DNA of 64,000 nucleotides from positions 3,174,270-3,238,269 of the forward strand of contig NC_015666.1 of the NCBI RefSeq assembly GCF_000217715.1, in the 5' to 3' direction. The position numbers and the translations under genes were made by a program. Each line of letters opens with the position of its first letter. Position 1 is the first letter of the stretch. The notes beneath the pieces were generated by a model, which saw nothing but the letters and a program-made list of their open reading frames with translations, made no database searches and had not been told where the DNA came from. The DNA comes from Halopiger xanaduensis SH-6. GTDB lineage: Archaea > Halobacteriota > Halobacteria > Halobacteriales > Natrialbaceae. Of the stretch, positions 45,005 to 52,496 are shown one piece after another.

Positions 45005-46495
45005 TTACCCCTCGAGTTCGGCCCGCAGCAACTGGTTCACGTCGCCGGGGTCCGCACTGCCGCCGGTCTTTTGCATGACCTGCCCGACGAGGAAGTTGAT
45101 CGCACCGTCGTCGCCCGATTCGTAGTCCTCGACGGCACCGGGGTTCTCGTCGATCGCTTCGACGACCGCCTGCTGGACCTCGTCCTCGTCGGTCTTGCCG
45201 AGCCCTTCCTCCTTGACGACCTCGTCCGGCGTGCGGCCGTCGTCGAGCATCGACCGTAGCACCGTCTCGCGGGCGTTCTTCGCCGTGATCTCGTCCTCGG
45301 CGACGAGTTCGACGAGCCGGGTCACCTCCTCGAGGCGCCCCTCGATCTCGGTGATCTCCATGTCGCGGTAGTTGAGTTCGCCCAGCAGGTTGTCCGCGAC
45401 CCACGTCGCCGCGAGGTCGGGGTCGAACTCCCGGGCGACGTTCTCGTAGAAGTCCGCGACCTGCTTGGTCGAGGTGAGTTTGGAGGCGGCCTCCTCGCTT
45501 AGGCCGTACTCCTCCCGGAACCGCTCGCGGCGCGCGGAGGGCAGTTCCGGAATCGAAATCTCGTCCTTCCAGTGGGCGACCCGCAGCGGCGGCAGGTCGG
45601 CCTCCTCGAAGTAGCGGTAGTCCTTCTCCTCTTCCTTCGAGCGCATCGAGACCGTGATCCCCCGCGACTCGTCCCAGTGGCGGGTCTCCTGCTCGACGGC
45701 GCGGCCGCGCTGGATCGCGTTCTTCTGGCGGGTCTCCTCGTAGGCCAGGGCCTTCTCGGCGCCCTTGTGGCTCGAGATGTTCTTGACCTCGGTGCGATTC
45801 GCGGCCTCGAGGGCCTCCTCGCCGATCTCGTCGACGCCGTCACCCTCGATGTCCTCCTCGGGGATGATCGAGAGGTTGGCGTCGATGCGCAGGCTGCCGT
45901 CGCGCTCGGCGTCGAAGACGCCCAGGTACTCGAGCACTTCCTCGAGTTCGGCGAGGAACGCCCGCACTTCGGAGGGGCTGCGGAAGTCCGGCGCCGTGAC
46001 GATCTCCATCAGCGGCGTGCCGGCGCGGTTGTAGTCGACTAAGGTGTAGTCGGCGGTGTCGATCCCGCCGCCGACGTGCTGGAGGCTCCCCGGGTCTTCC
46101 TCGAGGTGGGCCCGCTGGATCGTCACCGAGCGGCGGGTGCCCTCGACGGCGACCTCGAGTTCGCCGTCGGCGCAGATCGGCTCGTCGTACTGGGTGATCT
46201 GGAAGTTCTTGGGCAGGTCGGGGTAGTAGTAGTTTTTCCGGTGGAACCGGGTCTCCTCGGGAATGTCCGCGTCGATGGCCTTGCCGATCTTGACGGCGGC
46301 CTCGACGGCGGCCTCGTTCAGCACGGGCAGGGCCCCCGGCAGCCCGAGACAGACCGGGCAGACGTTCTCGTTGGGCTCGTCGGTCGGCTCGGTCGAACAG
46401 CCGCAGAAGATCTTCGTGTCGGTCTCCAGCTGGACGTGGACCTCGAGGCCGATGACGGTCACGAGGTCGCCCTGCTGGACGGTCTGGGCAGTCAT
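45005..46495 (-). CDS. gatB: Asp-tRNA(Asn)/Glu-tRNA(Gln) amidotransferase subunit B
   Basis: 496 residues, full length. GatB holds the misacylated tRNA and activates its side chain with ATP while GatA supplies ammonia. The N-terminal GatB signature is VIGLEVHVQLETDTKIFCGCST. The zinc site is C-x-C in FCGCST and C-x2-C in VCPVCLG. NYYYPDLPKNFQITQYD is highly conserved. The C-terminal YqeY-like helical tail (about residues 350-496) closes the chain. gatA and gatC are not adjacent, so the genes are dispersed here. Confidence 0.96.
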   Translation of the reverse strand: MTAQTVQQGDLVTVIGLEVHVQLETDTKIFCGCSTEPTDEPNENVCPVCLGLPGALPVLNEAAVEAAVKIGKAIDADIPEETRFHRKNYYYPDLPKNFQITQYDEPICADGELEVAVEGTRRSVTIQRAHLEEDPGSLQHVGGGIDTADYTLVDYNRAGTPLMEIVTAPDFRSPSEVRAFLAELEEVLEYLGVFDAERDGSLRIDANLSIIPEEDIEGDGVDEIGEEALEAANRTEVKNISSHKGAEKALAYEETRQKNAIQRGRAVEQETRHWDESRGITVSMRSKEEEKDYRYFEEADLPPLRVAHWKDEISIPELPSARRERFREEYGLSEEAASKLTSTKQVADFYENVAREFDPDLAATWVADNLLGELNYRDMEITEIEGRLEEVTRLVELVAEDEITAKNARETVLRSMLDDGRTPDEVVKEEGLGKTDEDEVQQAVVEAIDENPGAVEDYESGDDGAINFLVGQVMQKTGGSADPGDVNQLLRAELEG

Positions 46496-46607
46496 TGGGC
46501 CTCGATTCGGGCTGGTCGGGGTAAAGCGTAACGACTGGCGGTCGGCGACGCCGGCGGTCGCGGCCGTCGGGGCCGCGTCGCCGGGCGCGGTCGCAGGACG
46601 ACACGCG

Positions 46608-47075
46608 TCAGAACAACCCCGAACTGCCGCTACAGCGATTCTGCGTGAACTGAATATACCGCTCGTCGCTTTCGTACTCGGTCCGGACTTCGATGTAGAG
46701 GGAGTCGGGTTCGTCGTCGTCCGGACAGCCGGGATAGTACCGATACGTCCCGTGCGTCGCAGGGGCGTCCTCGAGACGCACCCTGACGTGGTACGCGTCG
46801 TTCTCGAGAATCTCCGGCTCTCGGTGTTCGCCCGCGACGACGTCGGGGTCGTCCGGCGGCGCCTCGAGGTCGTACTGCTCTTGCAGCACGACCGCCTCAG
46901 AGTAGCGCTCGGCGTTCGGACGGGACAGTTCGACGTTCAGGGTGTGGGGTTCGGAATCGAAGTTCAGGAGGATCAGCGTCAGGGTGTCAGTACCGGGACG
47001 AAGGGCCGTATAACCGGCCAATCCGAGCGCGCTCACCCCGCCGCCGAGCGCGAGGACTTGTCTGCGGGAGACCAT
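46608..47075 (-). CDS. Tat-type N-terminal anchor protein of unknown function
   Basis: 155 residues from the ATG at 47075. VSRRQVLALGGGVSALGLAGYTAL is a short twin-arginine signal or anchor. The exported domain (LTLILLNFDSEPHTLNVEL) is beta-rich and carries two Cys (YPGCPDD and QNRCSGSS), which may pair. Not recognised; the pattern resembles small haloarchaeal exported proteins with a fibronectin-like core. Upstream codons in the same frame fall in the divergent promoter region. Confidence 0.65.
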   Translation of the reverse strand: MVSRRQVLALGGGVSALGLAGYTALRPGTDTLTLILLNFDSEPHTLNVELSRPNAERYSEAVVLQEQYDLEAPPDDPDVVAGEHREPEILENDAYHVRVRLEDAPATHGTYRYYPGCPDDDEPDSLYIEVRTEYESDERYIQFTQNRCSGSSGLF

Positions 47076-47197
47076 ACTCGTCGTGGCTGGTCGACAGTAC
47101 AAATAGGTGAAAGGTTCGGGTTGACAACCGGCCGATTGTAAGACGGCGTTGGTATTTTTGCCAGATGCCGTGGAAGCGCTAGCTGGAGGTGTGGTGA

Positions 47198-48523
47198 ATG
47201 TCAACACGAGACGGCCAATCGTACTGGCGACGGTACCGTTCGGTACCGATCGTCTACAGGATCGGTGCAGCGTTCATCCTCGGATCGATCGTCGGCCTCG
47301 TGGTGGGCCAGCCCGCGACGGTACTCCAGCCGCTGGGCGATATCTTCGTCCGGCTGCTATCCATGATCGTCATCCCCATCGTGGTCTTCACCCTGCTGAT
47401 GGGGATCAGACGGATTTCGCCGGCGCAGTTAGGTCGGATCGGCGGGCAGGTCATCGCGCTGTACGCCGTCATGTCGGCCATCGCGGTGTTCATCGGATTA
47501 GGCGTCGCGAACCTGGTGAACCCGGGAACGGGGCTGACGCTGGCCGAGGACGTCGAGTTCGAACCCGAGGAGACGCCGGACTTCGTCGAGGTGCTGGTCG
47601 GCATCGTCCCGGAGAATCCCATCGGCGCGATGGCGGAGGGCGACGTCCTCGCGACCATCTTCTTCGTCATCGTCTTCGGGCTCGCGTTGCTGTACCTCGA
47701 GGAGTCGAGCGACGACGAGACGGTGCAGGCGGGAATCGAGTCGATCTTCAACATCGTCGAAGCGGGGACGGAGGCGCTGTTCAAACTCGTCTGGGGGATC
47801 ATGGAGTACGGCGTGATCGGCGTCTTCGCGCTGATGGCCGCCGTCTTCGGCGAGGCCGGCGCCGACGCGATCGCCTCCTTTGTGATCCTGATCGCGGCGC
47901 TGACCGTTGCGATCTTGCTCCACATCGGGATCGTCTACCTCGGCGGGCTGATCATGGTCCTGACCCGGCAGTCGCCCGTCGCCTTCCTCGCGGGCTCGAA
48001 GGACGCGATCGTCACCGCGCTCTCGATCCGCTCCTCGAGCGGCACGCTGCCGGTGACGATGTCCAACGCCGACGAGAACCTGCGGATCGACGAGAGCGTC
48101 TACGGGTTCTCGCTGCCGCTCGGCGCGACGATCAACATGGACGGGACGGCGATGTACCAGGGCGTCGTCGCCATCTTCGCGGCGAACCTCGTGGGCGTCC
48201 AGTTGAGCATCGTCGAGCAGGTGACCGTCGTCCTCATCGCCGTGCTCGCGAGCATCGGCGCCGGAGGCGTTCCCGGGACGGGGCTGATCATGCTGACGCT
48301 GGTGCTGACCCAGCTCGGGCTGCCCCTCGAGGTGGTCGGCTTCGTCGCCGGCGTCGACCCGATCCTCGATCGTCTGCGGACGATGACGAACGTGACCGGC
48401 GACCTCGCGGTGACGACGGTCGTCGCCCACTGGAACGACGCGATCGACTTCACCGGCGGGTCGTGGGCCGATCCGACGCAGGGGCTCGAGGTGGGCGGCG
48501 ACACGGCTGCGGGCGGCGACTGA
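47198..48523 (+). CDS. Dicarboxylate/amino acid:cation symporter (DAACS/SLC1 family)
   Basis: 441 residues. Takes up C4-dicarboxylates or acidic amino acids with H+ or Na+. The re-entrant loop HP1 is RSSSGTLPVTMSNADE, and the transport motif in TM7 is INMDGTAMYQG; HP2 is seen in IGAGGVPGTG. The first membrane helices start at about residue 20. The 3' part ends with the acidic AHWNDAIDFTGG region typical of glutamate/aspartate carriers. Specificity is undecided. Confidence 0.88.
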   Translation: MSTRDGQSYWRRYRSVPIVYRIGAAFILGSIVGLVVGQPATVLQPLGDIFVRLLSMIVIPIVVFTLLMGIRRISPAQLGRIGGQVIALYAVMSAIAVFIGLGVANLVNPGTGLTLAEDVEFEPEETPDFVEVLVGIVPENPIGAMAEGDVLATIFFVIVFGLALLYLEESSDDETVQAGIESIFNIVEAGTEALFKLVWGIMEYGVIGVFALMAAVFGEAGADAIASFVILIAALTVAILLHIGIVYLGGLIMVLTRQSPVAFLAGSKDAIVTALSIRSSSGTLPVTMSNADENLRIDESVYGFSLPLGATINMDGTAMYQGVVAIFAANLVGVQLSIVEQVTVVLIAVLASIGAGGVPGTGLIMLTLVLTQLGLPLEVVGFVAGVDPILDRLRTMTNVTGDLAVTTVVAHWNDAIDFTGGSWADPTQGLEVGGDTAAGGD

Positions 48524-48691
48524 CCCGGATCGGAGTCGCGACGCCGCTGCGGCCGTCGCCGCCGACTCGAACGTTCCGGCGTTTCAGTGCTGCGTTCGTC
48601 GGCTAACTCTCGGGCCGCAACGATTTGACGGATACTCCGAATCAGCGGAAAACTCGACGGCGGATCGGATGGAGGGAGCGCCGTTTTCCGA

Positions 48692-49486
48692 TCAGCGAAC
48701 GAGCGCTCTAGCGTACGCCGAGACGGCCTCGCTGAGGATAACAACGGCGAGTATCGTTAGCAGGATCATCGAGACGGACTGCCACGCGAAGGCGTTGACC
48801 GCGTGGAACAGTTCGAAACCGATCCCGCCGGCTCCGACGAATCCAAGGATCGTTGAGTCGCGGACGTTGATATCCCACCGATACACGGAGAGGCCGACCA
48901 GTGCGGGTTTAACCTGCGGAACGATCCCGTACAGCATCGTCTGCACCGACGAGGCGCCTGCAGCGCGAACCGCTTCGACTTGTCCGTAGTCAATCTCTTC
49001 GATCTCCTCGCTGAGCAACTTGCCGAGGAATCCGACGGACCTGAACGCGATGGCGACGACCCCGGCGAGCGGCCCCGAGCCGAAGACGACGACGAAGATC
49101 AGCGCCCAGACGATGGTGTTGACCGACCGACTCACGGTGACGGCCACTTTTCCGAGCCAGTAAGTCGCGACGTTCGGCGTCGTGTTTTCCGCCGCCAAAA
49201 GCGCGACCGGGATCGACATTACCAACGCTCCTGCGGTACCCAATACGGCGATATGTATCGTCTCGAGAAGCGGGCCGAGAATCTCGCCCGTGTAGGCGAC
49301 GTCGGGCGGGTACATCCGGGTCAGCAGGTCGTTTATCTCCCGCGGGATCGTGCTCGTTTCGACGAATCCCATGTCGAGGTACTTCCAAGAGGCGACGACG
49401 ACGATCGTCCCGGCGAGGAGAGCGACGAATCGACCGAGCCGCCGCCGCCGATCGAACCGTTCCCAGGTAGCGCTATCGACCGACAT
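48692..49486 (-). CDS. phnE: Phosphonate/phosphate ABC transporter permease (second PhnE)
   Basis: 264 residues, about six hydrophobic helices. The cytoplasmic EAA-type loop reads EAVRAAGASSVQTMLYGIVPQVKP, closely parallel to the same loop in the upstream permease. IRVSTIPREINDL-type residues are absent; instead [24 protein letters not shown] is the PhnE-specific segment. The two permeases probably form a heterodimer. The start overlaps the end of the first permease gene by one base. Confidence 0.9.
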   Translation of the reverse strand: MSVDSATWERFDRRRRLGRFVALLAGTIVVVASWKYLDMGFVETSTIPREINDLLTRMYPPDVAYTGEILGPLLETIHIAVLGTAGALVMSIPVALLAAENTTPNVATYWLGKVAVTVSRSVNTIVWALIFVVVFGSGPLAGVVAIAFRSVGFLGKLLSEEIEEIDYGQVEAVRAAGASSVQTMLYGIVPQVKPALVGLSVYRWDINVRDSTILGFVGAGGIGFELFHAVNAFAWQSVSMILLTILAVVILSEAVSAYARALVR

Positions 49487-50334
49487 TACTGGTACCTCCG
49501 TCTAACGAGTGCGCTTACGCCTTCGGCGACGAGTACGACGGCGATGATTGCGATCAGGATCGCGGTCACGTAGCCGTAATCGTACCGCTCGAACGCCGTG
49601 AGGAGGATCGAGCCGATACCGCCAGCTCCGACGATTCCGACGATCGTCGACGTACGGATGTTGATATCCCAGCGGTAGACCGAGAGGCCGGCGAATCGCG
49701 GGACGATCTGTGGTACGACGCCGTACACCAGCGTCTGAATCGGCGACGCGCCCGTCGCACGGACGGCGTCGACGCTTCCCATATCGATGTCCTCCAGATC
49801 TTCGGCGAGCAGTTTCGAGAAGAACCCGACTGTCTTGAACGTGATCGTGATGATTCCGGCGAGGGGGCCGAGCCCGACCGCTTTCACGACGATAATCGCG
49901 ACGATGATCGCGTTAAACGCGCGCGAGATGGAGATAAATCCGCGGTTGAGATAGTACAGCGGTTTCGGAGAGAGGTTCTCGGCGGCCATGAACGCGATCG
50001 GGACGCTGAGAACGATTCCCGTCACCGTCGATACCATCGCCATGGCGACGCTTTCGAGCATCTTGTCGACGATGCGAGCCGCCTGCCGGTCAGTCGCTCG
50101 CGGTGGGAAGAAGTCCCCGAGCAGCGTCACGCTCCGGCCGATACCCTCGATGACTCGAGACGGATTCACGCCGAGATCCCACGTTGACCAGAGGAAAAAC
50201 GCCACGATTGCGGCGTAGACGCTCCACTTGATCTCGCGGCGACCGAATACGGTCGGTCGCTTCCACTGTCGGTTGCTCGTCGCCACGTCAGGTCCCTCCG
50301 ACGGTTCGTTCCGATCGTTCGATCGCGTCGCCAT
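49486..50334 (-). CDS. phnE: Phosphonate/phosphate ABC transporter permease (first PhnE)
   Basis: 282 residues with about six membrane helices. The EAA-type loop reads [24 protein letters not shown], and [24 protein letters not shown] follows, matching the sister permease. From the ATG at 50334 the gene overlaps phnC by 47 bp; an in-frame GTG at 50286, just after the phnC stop, is an alternative start that would remove 16 residues of polar N-terminus. Both permeases are in a phnD-C-E-E order. Confidence 0.9.
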   Translation of the reverse strand: MATRSNDRNEPSEGPDVATSNRQWKRPTVFGRREIKWSVYAAIVAFFLWSTWDLGVNPSRVIEGIGRSVTLLGDFFPPRATDRQAARIVDKMLESVAMAMVSTVTGIVLSVPIAFMAAENLSPKPLYYLNRGFISISRAFNAIIVAIIVVKAVGLGPLAGIITITFKTVGFFSKLLAEDLEDIDMGSVDAVRATGASPIQTLVYGVVPQIVPRFAGLSVYRWDINIRTSTIVGIVGAGGIGSILLTAFERYDYGYVTAILIAIIAVVLVAEGVSALVRRRYQ

Positions 50335-51133
50335 CGGGCTCGGTCGTTCCGCCGTCGCGGGCCGATTCGTCCGTCTCCTCGATATCGGCAGTACGCCCTT
50401 TGCCGCGGTAGATGCGGTCCATACTCCGGTCGTCGAGTTCGCCCGGCGTCCCTTCGAAGACCAGTTCGCCGTCGTGGAGTCCGACGATGCGGTCGGCGTG
50501 AGACCGCGCTAGGTCGACCTCGTGGATATTGATTAACACCGGAACGCCCCGCTCGTCGGCGATGTCGGTCAATAATTCCATCACCACGTCTGACGTCTCC
50601 GGATCGAGGCTCGAAGTGGGTTCATCGACCAGGAGGATCTTCGGGTTCTGGATCACCGCGCGGGCGATGCCGACTCGCTGGCGCTGTCCGCCGGAGAGTT
50701 CGTCGGCGCGCTTGTTCTCCATGCCGCCGAGCCCGACGCGGTCGAGGATTTCGAAGGCGCGGTCGACGTCCTCGGCGGGAAAGTCCCGACGGAACGCCTT
50801 CCACGCGGAGAGGTGCCCCAGGCGACCCGTGAGAACGTTCTCCATCACGGTAAGTCGCTCGACGAGGTTGTACTCCTGGAAGATCATCCCGATGTCGCGG
50901 CGCGCCGAACGGAGGGCGTCGTTTTTCAGGCCCGTCAACTCCGTGCCGTCGAGGTAGATCTCGCCACTCGTGGGCTCCGTGAGACGATTCACGCACCTGA
51001 TAAACGTACTCTTCCCCGCGCCGCTGGGGCCGATCATCGCGACCGTCTCGCTCCCCTCGACCGTCAGATCGACACCGTTCAGGGCCACGTCACCGGTCGA
51101 GTACGTCTTCCGGAGATCGGCTACCTCGAGCAT
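50288..51133 (-). CDS. phnC: Phosphonate/phosphate ABC transporter ATP-binding protein
   Basis: 281 residues. Walker A is GPSGAGKST, the signature motif is [14 protein letters not shown], and Walker B is [12 protein letters not shown] with the switch His in [34 protein letters not shown] is a typical PhnC Q-loop region. The C-terminal 35 residues are acidic and polar, and they overlap the permease gene. The start ATG is 3 bp from the phnD stop, so phnD and phnC are co-transcribed. Confidence 0.94.
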   Translation of the reverse strand: MLEVADLRKTYSTGDVALNGVDLTVEGSETVAMIGPSGAGKSTFIRCVNRLTEPTSGEIYLDGTELTGLKNDALRSARRDIGMIFQEYNLVERLTVMENVLTGRLGHLSAWKAFRRDFPAEDVDRAFEILDRVGLGGMENKRADELSGGQRQRVGIARAVIQNPKILLVDEPTSSLDPETSDVVMELLTDIADERGVPVLINIHEVDLARSHADRIVGLHDGELVFEGTPGELDDRSMDRIYRGKGRTADIEETDESARDGGTTEPDGDAIERSERTVGGT

Positions 51134-51136
51134 CGG

Positions 51137-52288
51137 TTACTCACTCAGCGAACCCTGTTCGTACTCGACGTCGTTGTACCGCTGGATGACCATGATGTCG
51201 TACCAGTGTCTGCGGTACTCGATCGGCACGAACTCCGTGTAATCGGTCCGTTCGGCGTAGGCCGTTCCGCTGAAATCGGTCTCGAGCCACGCGGCCTTGA
51301 TGCCTTCGATGATGTCCGGATGGAGGTTGTACCGGTAGGCGATCGGTCCGTTCGGGAACGGGTTCGACGCCCAGACGATTTTGAAGTCGTCGAACTCGAG
51401 ACTGCTGTCGCCCTCGACGGTGTCTTTCATACAGGTCGAACAGATCGGACCGGCGTCGTAGTCCCCGTTTGCGATCCCGCGGGTTGTCTGGGAGTGGCCG
51501 CCGGAGAATTCGACCTCGTAGTCCTCTTCTGGCGTCACGTCGAACTCCTGATCGAACAGCGCCGACGGCGCCTGGTGGCCGGAGTTCGACGCCGGCTCCG
51601 CGTGGGCCATCGTGACGTCGTCTCGAGCGAAGTCTTCGACGCTCTGGATATCGTCGGCATCGGCTCGCGTCGTGGCGAACAGTCGGTACCCGAACGCACC
51701 GTCGGAGCCGATACCGACTGCGAACGGAACCGCACCGCAGAGGTTGACCGCGAACGCGGTCGTTCCGGTCGAGAAGTTGGCGATGTGTGCACGCTCCGAC
51801 CGCATCGCTTCGACGGACGCCGCGTAGTTGTCGACCTTGTTGTACTCGACTTCCTTGCCGGTCTCCTCTCGGATGCGGTCGAATATCGCTTCGAAGTCCT
51901 CCTCGTATCGTCCCTGCACGTCCTCGCTGGGGCTCTCGGTGAAGACGAGCGTATCCGGATCCAGCCACTCGCTCTCGTTCTCCGGAGTCTCCTGGACCGG
52001 CTGGCCGTGGGGGACCTCGTCGACCTCGCGATCGCCCATGTTCTCCAGGTCCTCAGTGGAGCCGCGCTCGTACCCCGCATCGATGAGCGGGGACGCGAGG
52101 TAGTTGTTTTCCTCCCAGTTCGGAGTAGCGAATTCGAACTCGTCTCCGTCGGCTAACATCGGATCCCCGGATCCGTCTCCGCCGTTTCCACCGGACCCGT
52201 CAGAGCTGGTACAGCCTGCCAGTCCCGCAACGATAGTCGCAGCCGAACTCGTCAGGACAGTGCGCCGATCGGCGTAGTATTTCGACAT
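51137..52288 (-). CDS. phnD: Phosphonate/phosphate-binding lipoprotein (PhnD-like)
   Basis: 383 residues from the ATG at 52288. The signal reads DRRTVLTSSAATIVAGLAGC, that is twin-arginine-like plus lipobox, followed by a Ser/Gly/Asp linker; so it is an exported lipoprotein. The mature part resembles PhnD periplasmic binding proteins (TLVFTESPSEDVQGRYEEDFEAIFDRI, and later DYDAGPICSTCM). The ligand could be phosphonate, phosphite or phosphate. No phosphonate-cleaving genes (phnG-M, phnX, phnA) are next to it. The promoter has a TATA element at 52314-52323 and an inverted repeat at 52360-52389. Confidence 0.9.
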   Translation of the reverse strand: MSKYYADRRTVLTSSAATIVAGLAGCTSSDGSGGNGGDGSGDPMLADGDEFEFATPNWEENNYLASPLIDAGYERGSTEDLENMGDREVDEVPHGQPVQETPENESEWLDPDTLVFTESPSEDVQGRYEEDFEAIFDRIREETGKEVEYNKVDNYAASVEAMRSERAHIANFSTGTTAFAVNLCGAVPFAVGIGSDGAFGYRLFATTRADADDIQSVEDFARDDVTMAHAEPASNSGHQAPSALFDQEFDVTPEEDYEVEFSGGHSQTTRGIANGDYDAGPICSTCMKDTVEGDSSLEFDDFKIVWASNPFPNGPIAYRYNLHPDIIEGIKAAWLETDFSGTAYAERTDYTEFVPIEYRRHWYDIMVIQRYNDVEYEQGSLSE

Positions 52289-52313
52289 CACGCTGACCGA
52301 GGAAGAGCGGTAG

Positions 52314-52323
52314 CATAATATTC
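52314..52323 (-). promoter_or_regulatory. TATA box of the phnDCEE operon
   Basis: Minus-strand GAATATTATG is centred about 30 bp before the phnD ATG at 52288. A second AT-rich element (GTATAAG, minus strand of 52331-52337) lies 16 bp further upstream. Confidence 0.55.
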
Positions 52324-52359
52324 TGTATTTCTTATACGTTTGAGACACTACTACTGTTG

Positions 52360-52389
52360 TTGGTACTGAGTAGTACGTATCAGTACCAA
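52360..52389. promoter_or_regulatory. 30-bp inverted repeat, putative phn operator
   Basis: Perfect 10-bp arms TTGGTACTGA and TCAGTACCAA separated by a 10-bp spacer. The centre is about 56 bp upstream of the phnD TATA box, a position suited to an activator (or to a dimeric regulator of the whole region). The next gene to the right (acyl-CoA ligase) ends at 52497 and does not start here, so phnD is the only nearby promoter it could serve. Confidence 0.6.
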
Positions 52390-52496
52390 TCGTTAATTGA
52401 ACTACGTTGATAGCAGCAGGGGGCCACCGTCGTCTCGCCGACGAAGCCAGCTTCCGGGAGAAGGGAACGAACGACCGGACGAACCGACCCGCTACG

